NCBI GenBank assembly: GCA_048268885.1
Contig: JBLWUP010000031.1
Location: 1 to 64,000, forward strand
Reading direction: 5' to 3'
DNA length: 64,000 nt
Origin: Pelagibius sp048268885
GTDB taxonomy: Bacteria > Pseudomonadota > Alphaproteobacteria > Kiloniellales > Kiloniellaceae
The notes beneath the pieces were generated by a model. The model searched no databases, was not told the origin of the DNA, and saw nothing but the letters and a program-made list of their open reading frames with translations. A program made the translations under genes and the position numbers. Every line of letters starts with the position of its first letter. Positions within the stretch are counted from its first letter, which is position 1. Below are positions 37,194 to 46,198 of the stretch, piece by piece.

Positions 37194-38129
37194 TCAGGCC
37201 TGCATCAGGGCGCGCACGTGGGCGGCGACGCTGCGGCCCAGCGCCGCGGGGTTGTAGCCGCCTTCCAGCACCGAGACGAGCCGCCCGCCGCAGGAGCTGC
37301 GGGCCAGGGACACCAGCTGCTGCGTCGCCCAGGTGTAGTCGTCCTCGGTGAAGTTCAGTCCGGCCAGCGGGTCCTCGGCATGGGCGTCGAAGCCCGCCGA
37401 GATGAACAGGAACTCCGGCTGGAAGCTGGTCAGAGCCGGCACGATGTTGTGGCGCATGCCCTCGCGGAACTCTTCCGAGCCGGCGTCGGGCGGCAGCGGC
37501 ACGTTCACGATGTTGGCGTTCACCCCGCGCTCCCGCGCGGACCCCGTGCCGGGGTAGAGCGGCATCTGATGGGTCGAGGCGTAGAACAGGTCCGGGTCGC
37601 CCCAGAACGAGGCCTGGGTGCCGTTGCCGTGGTGCACGTCGAAGTCCACCACCGCGATGCGGTGCAGGCCATGGGCCTCGCGCGCATGCAGGGCGCCGAC
37701 CGCCACGTTGTTGAACAGGCAAAAGCCCATGGCGTGGTCCGGTTCGGCGTGGTGGCCCGGCGGACGCACGGCGCAGAAGGCGTTGTCGGCCTCCCCGGCC
37801 ATGACCGCGTCCACGGCGGCCACCACGGCGCCAGCCGCGCGCAGGGCGGCCTCGCCGGAGCCGGGGGACAGGATCGTGTCGGCGTCGAGCGATCGCTCTC
37901 CCTCGCCTTCACCGGGAACCGCCCGCAGCAGGTCCTCCACGTAGCTGCCCGGATGGACCAGCGCGATCTGGCTTTCCGCGGCACGCGGCGCCTCCCGGCG
38001 CTCCAGGGCATCGAACTCCGAATCGGCCAGGGCCTCCCGGATCGCCTTCAGGCGGACGGGGCCCTCAGGATGGCCGATGTTGGGGATGTGGTTTTCGCAG
38101 GCGAGGTGACTGTAGAGGAGTGTGGTCAT
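37194..38129 (-). CDS. Histone deacetylase family protein
   Basis: A 311-aa zinc-dependent deacetylase. Motifs: HPEGPVRLKAI, RPPGHHAEPDHAMGFCLFNN, VVDFDVHHGNG (Zn ligands Asp and His), ISAGFDAHAEDPL (third ligand) and a LEGGYN end. This is the class II-like bacterial form that sits beside xseB/ispA/dxs in many alphaproteobacteria; its natural substrate there is not known. It is only distantly related to the acetylpolyamine enzyme at 29673-30704. ATG 38129 chosen over an upstream TTG. Confidence 0.9.
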   Translation of the reverse strand: MTTLLYSHLACENHIPNIGHPEGPVRLKAIREALADSEFDALERREAPRAAESQIALVHPGSYVEDLLRAVPGEGEGERSLDADTILSPGSGEAALRAAGAVVAAVDAVMAGEADNAFCAVRPPGHHAEPDHAMGFCLFNNVAVGALHAREAHGLHRIAVVDFDVHHGNGTQASFWGDPDLFYASTHQMPLYPGTGSARERGVNANIVNVPLPPDAGSEEFREGMRHNIVPALTSFQPEFLFISAGFDAHAEDPLAGLNFTEDDYTWATQQLVSLARSSCGGRLVSVLEGGYNPAALGRSVAAHVRALMQA

Positions 38130-38427
38130 AAACAGGCTCAAAACAGCAGGCGGTTCAGTGTCATCGATCCATCATAGAACCTCGGGCCCGCTAATTTAAC
38201 CGAGCATTTTGGCCCGGCGGGCAGACCAGAGGCGCCCGGCAGGCCCCTGGCGGGCTCCCCGCAGGCCCTTTTTCGCTCCCTTTTTCCCCCGCAACCGGGC
38301 TTTCCGGCCCTTCTCACGTACCTATTTGCGGCATTGACTTGGCCTTAAAGGAACGCCAATTCTGTTTGGGAAAACGCGAATTTCCTGTGCGGGAAGGCAA
38401 CTGGAGCCTCCCGCGAACCAAGGGCCA

Positions 38428-39603
38428 GTGGAGACCAAATTGATCGCATACGTACGAACGGCAGGTCGCCGCTCGGCCGTTGCCGGCTTTGCGTTGCTGG
38501 CAGCCGCCCTCACCGTCCCCTTGGCCACCTGGATCACCGCCGCGCCCGCCGCGGCGCAGCAGGAGGCCGCGCGTGTCAGGGTCGACGCGGTCCACAGCGA
38601 ACCCCTCAGCCAGACCGTCCCGGTGATCGGCCGCCTGGTCGCCCGGCAGGCCGGGTCGGTGGCCGCGCGAATCGGCGGTCCGATCCTGGAATTCCGGGTC
38701 GAGGTCGGCGACCGGGTGGTGGCCGATGACGTCATCGCCGTCCTCGACGGCGCCACCATGCGGGCCGAGCGCGACCTTGCCGCCGCCGGCCTGGCGGTGG
38801 CCCGCGCCGAGTTGAAGACCCGCCAGGCGCAGATCGCCCTCGCCCAGCAGGAACTGAAGCGGCTGGAAGGCCTGAAGAAGTCCGCCGCCTTCAGCCAGGC
38901 GCGCTTCGAGGACGCCAGCCAGGAAGTCGCCATCGCCGAAGCGGGCGCGCGCGAGGCCGAGTCCTCCGTCACCTCCGCCCGCGCCGAGTTGCGGCTGGCC
39001 GAGATCAACCTGGAATACACCGAGATCAAGGCACCCTACGACGGCGTCATCACCCGCCGCCTCAGCGAAGCGGGCTCCTACGCCAGCGCGGGCGAGGAAC
39101 TGGTGAACATGATCGCCGACAAGACTCTGGAGGTGGAGGCCGACGTGCCCTCCAACCGGCTGCTCGGCCTCAGCGCCGGCACCGTCGTCGAGGTGACGCT
39201 GGACGACGGCACCGAATTCCAGGCCGCCGTGCGCGCCATCATTCCCAACGAGAACCCGCTGACCCGCACCCGCGCCGTGCGCTTCGTGCCCGACTTCGGT
39301 CCCGACGGTCCCGCCGCGGCCGCCCCGCTGGCCAACGAGCAGTCGGTTACCGTGCAGGTGCCGGTCGGCGCGCCGCGCAGCATCGTCTCGGTGCACAAGG
39401 ACGCCATCATCAAGCGCCCGAACGACACCGTCGTCTTTGTCGTCTCCGACGGCCTGGCCCAGCCGCGCAGCATCGTCCTGGGCGAGGCGGTCGGCAGCCG
39501 CTACGAAGTGCTGGACGGCCTGCGCGAGGGCGATCTGGTGGTGGTGCGCGGGAACGAACGGCTGCAACCAGGAACACCGGTGCAGGTCGAAGAGGCTTCT
39601 TAA
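38428..39603 (+). CDS. RND efflux periplasmic adaptor (membrane fusion protein)
   Basis: A 391-aa adaptor that links an inner-membrane RND pump to an outer-membrane channel. Signal peptide or anchor at ~17-45 (ending AAPAAAQQ), barrel-sandwich domain (GGPILEFRVEVGDRVVADDVIAVLD), long alpha-hairpin coiled coil (~110-190) and beta-barrel domain (YDGVITRRLSEAGSYASAG). GTG start at 38428; a TTG four codons later is possible. Its TAA overlaps the pump ATG (TAATG). No outer-membrane channel gene is adjacent. Confidence 0.9.
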   Translation: METKLIAYVRTAGRRSAVAGFALLAAALTVPLATWITAAPAAAQQEAARVRVDAVHSEPLSQTVPVIGRLVARQAGSVAARIGGPILEFRVEVGDRVVADDVIAVLDGATMRAERDLAAAGLAVARAELKTRQAQIALAQQELKRLEGLKKSAAFSQARFEDASQEVAIAEAGAREAESSVTSARAELRLAEINLEYTEIKAPYDGVITRRLSEAGSYASAGEELVNMIADKTLEVEADVPSNRLLGLSAGTVVEVTLDDGTEFQAAVRAIIPNENPLTRTRAVRFVPDFGPDGPAAAAPLANEQSVTVQVPVGAPRSIVSVHKDAIIKRPNDTVVFVVSDGLAQPRSIVLGEAVGSRYEVLDGLREGDLVVVRGNERLQPGTPVQVEEAS

Positions 39604-42600
39604 TGAACCTCATCAAGACCGCCATCGAACGTCCCATCGCCGTCATCGCAGCGGTGCTGATGGTGGTGATGTTCGGTCTGGTGGCCTTGCAGACCATTCC
39701 CATCCAGCTTGCCCCCGACATCAACAGCCCCGTCATCACGGTCACCACGGAATGGGGCGGCGCCGCCCCGGCCGAGGTCGAGCGCGAGATCACCAACCGC
39801 CAGGAAGAAGAGCTGAAAGGCATCGAGGGCCTGGAGGAGATCACCTCGCGCTCCGAGCGCGGCCGCAGCCGCGTCACTCTGGAATTCGCCGTCGGCACCA
39901 ACATGGACCGGGCCCTGCTGCTGGTCTCCAACCGGCTGGACCGGGTCAACGGCTACCCCGACGAGGCCGACGAACCGACCCTCGACACCGCCGGGGCGGA
40001 AGACAACGCCATCGCCTGGTTCATCCTGACGCGCGCCGACGGCAACGAGCGCCCGATGAGCGAGTACGGCGACTTCGCCGAGGACGTCATCCAGGAGCGC
40101 CTGGAGCGCGTGCCCGGGGTCAGCCGGATCAACGTCTACGGCGGCACCGAGCGCGAAATCCAGGTGACCGTCGACCCCCAGGTGCTGGCGCGCTACCGCC
40201 TGACGGTCAGCGAAGTGGTGGACGCTCTGCGCCGCGCCAACGCCTCCTTCAGCGCCGGCGACGTCGACGAAGGCAAGCGCCGCTACGTGGTCCGCACCGA
40301 GGGCGAACTGAACACCACCGAGGCGGTGCGTTCGGTCGTCGTGCGCAGCGACGACGACGGCGACAGCGGCCGGCTGGCGCGCGTCAGGATCGGCGACATC
40401 GCCGAGGTCCGTTTCGGCTACAAGGAAGCGCGGGCCGCCATCCGCATGCGCGGCGACGCCGCCCTGGCCATGAACGCCATCCGCGAGACCGGCGCAAACG
40501 TCATCGAAACCATGGAAGGCATCCGCGCCGCGATAGCCGAACTGAACGAAGGCCCTATTCCCGCCGCCGGACTGAAGCTGCGCCAGGTCTACGACGAGAC
40601 CGTCTACATCGACTCCGCCATCGACCTGGTGCAGCAGAACATCTGGGTCGGCGGCACCCTGGCCGCGGTCATCCTGCTGCTCTTCCTGCGCTCCTTCCGC
40701 GCGACCCTGGTGGTCTCCCTCGCCATTCCCGTCTCGGTGATCGGCGCCTTCGTCGCCATGGCGGCGCTCGGCCGCTCCATCAATGTCATCTCGCTGGCCG
40801 GCATCGCCTTCGCCGTCGGCATGGTGGTCGATGCCGCCATCGTGGTGCTGGAGAACATCTACCGGCTGCGCGAACAGGGACGCCCGGTGCGGGAAGCCGC
40901 CTACCTGGGCGCCAAACAGGTGTGGGGCGCGGTGCTGGTCTCCGCTCTTACCACAGTGATGGTCTTCATCCCGATCCTGGTCATGCAGCTGGAAGTCGGA
41001 CAGCTGTTCCGCGACATCGCGGTGGCGATTTCCGTTTCCGTCATGCTCTCGCTGCTGGTCTCTATCACCGTGCTGCCGGCGCTGGCCAGCCGGCTGCTCG
41101 GCGGCGGCAAGTCCGGGGCGGAGGGCGGCATCAGCCGCCTGCACCTGCCGGTGATCGACAGCCTGGCCGGCGGCTTCGTCGCCACGGTGGTCGGCTTCAC
41201 ACGCCTCGTCGTGCGCAGCCGCCTCGCGGCTCTGGGAACGGTCGTCGCGGTCACGGTCGTCGCTCTGTTCGGCAGCTGGCATTTCCTGCCCAAGCTGGAA
41301 TACCTGCCCGAAGGCAACCGCAACCTGGTCTTCGGCATCATCATCCCGCCGCCGGGCTACAACCTCGAGACCATGGTGAGCATCGCCCAGGACGTCGAGA
41401 CCGCCACGCGTCCGCACTGGACGGAGGAAGAAGGCGCGCCGGCCGCTGCTGCGCCCGAGCCGCATCTGCCGCTCGGGGAGCGCCTGAGCAACAGCGTGAC
41501 GGCCTTTGTTCAGGACGCCGCGGACAGCCTGCGCGGCTTGATCGAGGGCGGCTTCAGCGCCGAGGCGGAAGCGCCGCCGCCCAAGATGGACCGTTTCTTC
41601 TTCGTCGCCTTCAACGCCAACACCTTTATCGGCGCCACCTCGGCGGAACCGCAGCGGGCGGCAGAGATCATCCCGCTGCTGCAGGACCCGGTGTTCCGCG
41701 AGCCGGGCACCTTCGGTTTCATCAACCAGCCCTCCATCTTCGGGCGCGGCATCGGCTCCGGGCGCAAGATCGACCTCAACATCTCCGGCCAGCATCTGGA
41801 GCCGATCCTGCAGGTGGCCCAGCAGGCGGTGGGACGCATCTCGCAGGCCCTGCCGCGCCAGCAGGGCAACCAGCTGCGGCCCAATCCCGGCCTGGAGCTG
41901 GGCGCGCCGGAGGTGCGGCTGTTCCCGGACCGCCTGCGCCTGGCGGACAACGGCGTCAGCGCCCGCGAGTTGGGCGAGGCCATCGATACCTTCAACGACG
42001 GGCTGCGCGTAACCGAGGTGACCGTCGGCAACGACCGCCTCGATCTGATGCTGCAAGGACCGGAAGCGAACGTCGTCGAAACCCAGGGCATTTCCAACTT
42101 GCCGGTGGTGACGCCCAGCGGCGACATCCTGCCGGCCTCCTCCCTGGCGGAGGTGATCTTGACCTCCGGCCCCACCGAGGTGCGCCACCATGAACGCGCC
42201 CGCACCATTACCCTGGAGATCCGCCCGGCCCCGGGCGTTCCCCTGGAAGCGGCGCTGGAGATCCTGCGCGACCAGGTCATGGCGCCGATGGAGCAGGCCG
42301 GCCTGCCGCCCGGCGTGAAATTCTCCATCTCCGGCACCGCCGACAAGCTGACCCAGACGTGGAACGCCATGGTGGTTCAGTTGGCCCTGGCCGTCGCCAT
42401 CGTCTATCTGGTCATGGCGGTGCTCTTCGAGAGCTTCTTCTATCCGCTGATCATTCTGCTGTCGGTGCCGCTGGCGACGGCCGGCGGCGTCGCCGGGCTC
42501 GCCTTTCTCAATCTCTACACCTACCAGCCGCTCGACATGCTGACGCTGCTCGGCTTCGTCATCCTGATCGGCATCGTGGTGAACAACGCCATCCTTCTGG

Positions 42601-42938
42601 TCCACCAGACCCTCTATCACCTGCGCGAGGAGGGGCTGGCCGCGGGACCGGCGATCGTCGAGGCGACGCGCAACCGCATCCGGCCGATCTTCATGTCGAC
42701 CCTGACTTCCGTCGTCGGCATGCTGCCGCTGGTGTTCTTCCCCGGCGCCGGCTCGGAACTCTACCGCGGCCTGGGCTCCGTGGTGGTCGGCGGCCTGGCG
42801 ATGTCCGCGGCGCTGACCCTGCTGATCATCCCGCCCATGCTGTCCCTGCTGGTCACACTGCTGGAAGGCCGCGAGGCCGCCGGCGGGCAGGCGTCACCGA
42901 CCACCGCCGGATCGGTGCAACCGGCGGTCGGCGAATAA
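39603..42938 (+). CDS. RND efflux pump, inner-membrane subunit (AcrB/HAE1-like)
   Basis: An 1111-aa proton-driven exporter. It has the RND layout: one N-terminal helix (IERPIAVIAAVLMVVMFGL), a large periplasmic domain, a block of helices (IWVGGTLAAVILLLFLRSFRATLVVSLAIPVS) with the proton-relay aspartates in GIAFAVGMVVDAAIVVLENIYR, a second periplasmic domain and a final helix block. The second periplasmic domain has an acidic Ala/Pro-rich insertion (~residues 610-660, EEEGAPAAAAPEPHL to SAEAEAPPP) not usual in AcrB. Substrates unknown. Confidence 0.9.
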   Translation: MNLIKTAIERPIAVIAAVLMVVMFGLVALQTIPIQLAPDINSPVITVTTEWGGAAPAEVEREITNRQEEELKGIEGLEEITSRSERGRSRVTLEFAVGTNMDRALLLVSNRLDRVNGYPDEADEPTLDTAGAEDNAIAWFILTRADGNERPMSEYGDFAEDVIQERLERVPGVSRINVYGGTEREIQVTVDPQVLARYRLTVSEVVDALRRANASFSAGDVDEGKRRYVVRTEGELNTTEAVRSVVVRSDDDGDSGRLARVRIGDIAEVRFGYKEARAAIRMRGDAALAMNAIRETGANVIETMEGIRAAIAELNEGPIPAAGLKLRQVYDETVYIDSAIDLVQQNIWVGGTLAAVILLLFLRSFRATLVVSLAIPVSVIGAFVAMAALGRSINVISLAGIAFAVGMVVDAAIVVLENIYRLREQGRPVREAAYLGAKQVWGAVLVSALTTVMVFIPILVMQLEVGQLFRDIAVAISVSVMLSLLVSITVLPALASRLLGGGKSGAEGGISRLHLPVIDSLAGGFVATVVGFTRLVVRSRLAALGTVVAVTVVALFGSWHFLPKLEYLPEGNRNLVFGIIIPPPGYNLETMVSIAQDVETATRPHWTEEEGAPAAAAPEPHLPLGERLSNSVTAFVQDAADSLRGLIEGGFSAEAEAPPPKMDRFFFVAFNANTFIGATSAEPQRAAEIIPLLQDPVFREPGTFGFINQPSIFGRGIGSGRKIDLNISGQHLEPILQVAQQAVGRISQALPRQQGNQLRPNPGLELGAPEVRLFPDRLRLADNGVSARELGEAIDTFNDGLRVTEVTVGNDRLDLMLQGPEANVVETQGISNLPVVTPSGDILPASSLAEVILTSGPTEVRHHERARTITLEIRPAPGVPLEAALEILRDQVMAPMEQAGLPPGVKFSISGTADKLTQTWNAMVVQLALAVAIVYLVMAVLFESFFYPLIILLSVPLATAGGVAGLAFLNLYTYQPLDMLTLLGFVILIGIVVNNAILLVHQTLYHLREEGLAAGPAIVEATRNRIRPIFMSTLTSVVGMLPLVFFPGAGSELYRGLGSVVVGGLAMSAALTLLIIPPMLSLLVTLLEGREAAGGQASPTTAGSVQPAVGE

Positions 42939-42967
42939 CAGGCCCGTGAAGGCGGCGGGGCCCCGCT

Positions 42968-43195
42968 TCAGCCCGCCTTGCGAATCCTGAAGAGGAACAC
43001 GCCGTCGTCCTCGCGCGATTCCAGCAGTTCATCTCCGGTGGTCTCACAGAACGACTGAAAATCAGCCACCGCGCCTGGGTCGGTCGCCTTGATTTCCAGA
43101 ATCTCTCCGGCGGCCACGGTCTTCATGGCCTTGCGGGCCCGCAGCACCGGCAGGGGGCAGCGCAGACCGGTCGCATCCAAAAAAGTGGTAGTCAC
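42968..43195 (-). CDS. tusA: TusA-family sulfurtransferase
   Basis: A 75-aa protein with the family Cys in LRCPLPVLRARKAM and the beta-strand order of TusA/SirA. TusA passes persulfide sulfur for tRNA thiolation and other sulfur relays. GTG start at 43195. It is divergent from an ArsR-type gene across 112 bases, which hints that the regulator may respond to sulfur or thiol state and control this gene. Confidence 0.85.
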   Translation of the reverse strand: MTTTFLDATGLRCPLPVLRARKAMKTVAAGEILEIKATDPGAVADFQSFCETTGDELLESREDDGVFLFRIRKAG

Positions 43196-43307
43196 GTCTT
43201 TTCCGTCTCAATCCCTGAGAATGCCTGCAATATCAGAAAATTGGCCGCAGAGGCAAAAATCACGTTCCGCTCTTGACCAACGCAGTTGGCGAACAAGTAT
43301 CACTCTT

Positions 43308-43739
43308 ATGTCATACGGATCACTCCTCCTCACCTCCGGCAGGGCGAGCCGCCTGCTCAGAGCAATGGCCAACGAGCGGCGCCTGGTCATCCTGTGCCAC
43401 CTCTCCGAGCGCGAGCACTCGGTGACCGAGCTGTGCCGCCTCGTCGGCCTCAGCCAATCGGCCCTGTCCCAGCATCTGGCCAAGCTGCGCCGCGACAACC
43501 TGGTGACGACCCGCCGCTCGGCACAGACGGTTTTCTACTCGATCGCCAGCCCCGAGGTGACCCCTTTGCTGAAATCCCTCAGCGAGCTTTTTCCCCCGGT
43601 CGGGGTCGGGGTCGGGGTGGGAACCGGAACCGGGATCGCGGCCGCAAGGCCCAAGGCCGGCGGGCGCCCCGGCACCCTGACCTGCGGTCCCTGCGGGGCG
43701 GAATCGGGCAGCGAGCGCGCCGTCTGGAATAAGAGCTAA
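43308..43739 (+). CDS. ArsR-family winged-helix transcriptional regulator
   Basis: A 143-aa regulator. Winged helix at residues ~15-95 (MANERRLVILCHLSEREHSVTELCRLVGLSQSALSQHLAKLRR). Cys30 and Cys43 lie in the first helices; Cys43 (ELCRLVG) occupies the place of the ArsR metal/thiol Cys motif. The C-terminal tail is unusual: a VG/TG dipeptide run (residues ~98-109) from a hexamer DNA repeat, then TCGPCG with two more Cys. Divergent from tusA. Ligand unknown; a thiol- or metal-responsive role is inferred. Confidence 0.8.
   Translation: MSYGSLLLTSGRASRLLRAMANERRLVILCHLSEREHSVTELCRLVGLSQSALSQHLAKLRRDNLVTTRRSAQTVFYSIASPEVTPLLKSLSELFPPVGVGVGVGTGTGIAAARPKAGGRPGTLTCGPCGAESGSERAVWNKS
43599..43634 (+). 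repeat. Hexamer tandem repeats inside the ArsR-type gene
   Basis: GTCGGG is repeated three times at 43599-43616 and ACCGGA twice at about 43623-43634, encoding the VGVGVGTGTG run. The unit is a multiple of three, so copy-number change would lengthen or shorten the linker without breaking the frame. Confidence 0.75.
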
Positions 43740-43979
43740 CCCTTCGACGCGGCTATCCTCCCCGAGGCGTTTTTCCCGTCAAAATAGCAAATTCCCTGTA
43801 CTCTTTCTCGCATAGCGGACTGACCTGCGCATAAGCGTCTCAGCGAGCCCACGCCTGATCATTTCGCACGCTTGATTGGCGGATTTGGTTTGCGGTAAGC
43901 CTGACGCGACTCAACTTTATCGATAGACCGTGATTGTACCCATCGCCGCTGGGTCGAAATGTGAAAAGAGATCCAGAGA

Positions 43980-44435
43980 GTGACCGAAAAACAGCGACCG
44001 CCTGCCCCGACCCCCGATCCCATCGACATCGCCATCGGCTCCAGACTTCGGCTTCGCCGCCTGGCCATGGGCTTCAGCCAGGAAACCCTGGCCCGGGCCT
44101 TGGGCATCACCTTTCAGCAGATCCAGAAGTACGAGCGCGGCACCAACCGCATTTTCGCCAGCCGGTTGTTCCATCTGGCCCGCGTGCTGCGGGTGCCGGT
44201 CGCCTATTTCTTCCATGGCATCCCGCCGCAGGGCGACGCCCAGCCGTCCGAGCCGTCCGGCTGCGAGTGCACGGCACCCGAAGAAGACCAGGTCGAGGAC
44301 CTGCTGGGCCGGAGCGACACCCTGAAGCTGATCCAGGCCTACAACAAGATCACCGATCCCAGCGTCCGCCGCCAGATCTATGCCCTGGTGAAGACCGTCG
44401 GCGAGCGGGATCATATGGTCGACGCCATCTCGTAA
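43980..44435 (+). CDS. XRE-family helix-turn-helix regulator
   Basis: A 151-aa regulator. Helix-turn-helix at residues ~20-75 (RLRLRRLAMGFSQETLARALGITFQQIQKYERGTNRI), then a Pro/Glu-rich linker and a short helical tail (DTLKLIQAYNKITDPSVRRQIYALVKTVG). The protein at 62848-63297 has the same layout and the same tail, so the two are paralogs. GTG start at 43980. Targets are unknown. Confidence 0.85.
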   Translation: MTEKQRPPAPTPDPIDIAIGSRLRLRRLAMGFSQETLARALGITFQQIQKYERGTNRIFASRLFHLARVLRVPVAYFFHGIPPQGDAQPSEPSGCECTAPEEDQVEDLLGRSDTLKLIQAYNKITDPSVRRQIYALVKTVGERDHMVDAIS

Positions 44436-44436
44436 G

Positions 44437-44470
44437 GGCCCGCCCCTCGCAAAGGCCCGCCCCTCGCAAA
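44437..44470. repeat. Perfect 17-bp tandem duplication after XRE gene
   Basis: GGCCCGCCCCTCGCAAA occurs at 44437-44453 and again at 44454-44470, one base after the regulator's stop codon. Confidence 0.9.
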
Positions 44471-44595
44471 AGCCCGACAGCGGCGCTCAGCCCAGGCCGG
44501 AAGGCAATCGATCCTGGACGGCGTCGCCTGCAGGCCGCTAAATGGGGCCGATGCGGTTACAGCCGTCGCCGCCGCAGACGGGATGGGGGAATATC

Positions 44596-45105
44596 ATGAC
44601 AAGGCATCGCCGCCGCGTTACGGCCTGCGCCTTGACCGCAGCGCTGAGCGGCCTGGCCACCCTGTCGTTGAGCACGGCGGCAGAGGCGCAGAGCGCCGCC
44701 TATTTCTCCCCCACCTACGCCGCCTCCGACGGCTCTCCCTACAGCAGCGTCTATGCGCGCACCTTCGGGACCGGCGGGCCGCCCGCCGCCACGCCGGCAC
44801 CGACGCCGCCGCCCCTCGTCACCTCGGCCGGGCCGCCGGCGTCGGCCAGCGCAGCGGAAGGCGACGTGGTTTACGTGATCGAGAAGGGCCGGCTGCTGAC
44901 CTACCGGGCGGCGGACTATGCCCGCGGCGGCCAGGCGCTGGCGGGGGTAACCGTGCCGCCGGCGGCCTCCGGCTCCGCCGCCGCAACCCCGGCGGCCGAT
45001 CTCTCCAGCATCGCCGACCGCCTCTACGGCGGCCCCCCGCTGGACACCGCCGCCGGCCCGATCCAGCTGATCCCGCCCCGCAAGCCCGACGCCCTGGGGA
45101 ACTAG
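44596..45105 (+). CDS. Secreted Pro/Ala-rich hypothetical protein
   Basis: A 169-aa protein with a Sec signal peptide (MTRHRRRVTACALTAAL..., cleavage probably after TAAEA, near residue 31). Aromatic/Ser segment SAAYFSPTYAASDGSPYSSVYA follows, then a Pro-rich linker (~residues 60-85) and a segment (DVVYVIEKGRLLTYRAADYARGG) that may be a small beta domain. I do not recognise the family. GGGGGA seven bases upstream supports ATG 44596. It is upstream of queA but shares no apparent function. Confidence 0.6.
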   Translation: MTRHRRRVTACALTAALSGLATLSLSTAAEAQSAAYFSPTYAASDGSPYSSVYARTFGTGGPPAATPAPTPPPLVTSAGPPASASAAEGDVVYVIEKGRLLTYRAADYARGGQALAGVTVPPAASGSAAATPAADLSSIADRLYGGPPLDTAAGPIQLIPPRKPDALGN

Positions 45106-45145
45106 ACGTCTTGGCCTGCCGCTGCGGCGGTGGTAGAGGCTCCCC

Positions 45146-46198
45146 ATGCGAACCGAAGATTTTGATTTCGACCTGCCGCGGGACCTGATCGCGCAGCACC
45201 CGATGGAGCCGCGCGACCAGGCACGCCTGCTGCATGTCGGGGATACCCTGGCGGACCGGCGGATCGCCGACCTGCCGGACCTGCTGCGCCCGGGCGACCT
45301 GCTGGTCACCAACGACACCAAGGTGATCCCCGCGCGCCTGACCGGCAAGCGCGGCACCGCCGGGGTCGAGGTCACCCTGCATCAGGCCATAGACGGCAGC
45401 ACTTGGAAGGCCTTCGCCCGCCCGGCCCGCAAGCTGGGCGTCAACGACCGCATCGACTTCGGGTCGGACGCTTCGGGCGACTTCGCCGCCGCGGTGGTCG
45501 ACAAAGGCGAGGCCGGCGAAGTGACGCTGCACTTCGACCGCCGCGACGGCGATCTGCTGGCGGCACTGGAAGAACACGGCGTCATGCCGTTGCCGCCCTA
45601 CATCCGTCGCGAGAAGACCGGCGATCCGCGCGACCGCCACGACTACCAGACCGTCTTCGCGCGGCAGGAAGGCGCGGTGGCCGCGCCGACCGCCGGGCTG
45701 CACTTCACGGAGGCGCTGCTGCAGCGGTTGGAACAGCGTGGCATCGGCCGCGCGAACGTCACCCTGCATGTCGGTGCCGGCACCTTCCTGCCGGTGAAGA
45801 CCGAGGAGGTGGAGGCCCACCAGATGCACAGCGAATGGGGCGAGATCACCGAAAAGGCCGCGGCGGCGATCAATGCCGCGCGCGCCGCCGGCGGGCGCAT
45901 CGTCGCGGTCGGCACCACCGCGCTGCGCCTGCTGGAAAGCGTCGCCGACGAAGATGGCAGGCTCTCCGCCTTCACCGGCGACACCAACCTCTTCATCCTG
46001 CCCGGCTACCGCTTCAAGGCCGTCGACCTGCTGATGACCAACTTCCACCTGCCGCGCTCGACCCTCTTCATGCTGGTCTGCGCCTTCGCCGGGAAGGCGC
46101 GCATGGAAGCGGCCTACGCCCACGCCGTCGCCGAAAGCTACCGCTTCTATTCTTACGGCGACGCCTGCCTGCTGGAGCCGGAGGCCCGTGATGAGTAG
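45146..46198 (+). CDS. queA: S-adenosylmethionine:tRNA ribosyltransferase-isomerase
   Basis: A 350-aa enzyme of queuosine synthesis, transferring the ribosyl part of SAM to 7-aminomethyl-7-deazaguanine in tRNA to give epoxyqueuosine. Family motifs: FDFDLPRDLIAQHP near the start, LLVTNDTKVIPARL, AAPTAGLHFTEALL, and NFHLPRSTLFMLVCAF. It overlaps tgt by eight bases, making a queA-tgt-queG operon. Confidence 0.96.
   Translation: MRTEDFDFDLPRDLIAQHPMEPRDQARLLHVGDTLADRRIADLPDLLRPGDLLVTNDTKVIPARLTGKRGTAGVEVTLHQAIDGSTWKAFARPARKLGVNDRIDFGSDASGDFAAAVVDKGEAGEVTLHFDRRDGDLLAALEEHGVMPLPPYIRREKTGDPRDRHDYQTVFARQEGAVAAPTAGLHFTEALLQRLEQRGIGRANVTLHVGAGTFLPVKTEEVEAHQMHSEWGEITEKAAAAINAARAAGGRIVAVGTTALRLLESVADEDGRLSAFTGDTNLFILPGYRFKAVDLLMTNFHLPRSTLFMLVCAFAGKARMEAAYAHAVAESYRFYSYGDACLLEPEARDE

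Noticed and set aside
38334..38368. Possible sigma-70 promoter (TTGACT, then AATTCT 18 bases later) before the RND adaptor gene
   Set aside because: The -35 is good but the -10 match is poor; I cannot support it from sequence alone.
39600..42620. 1006-codon minus-strand frame opposite the RND pump
   Set aside because: Shadow frame of the pump gene. No motif, and biased toward Asp/Gln/Arg/Gly/His as for other antisense frames here.
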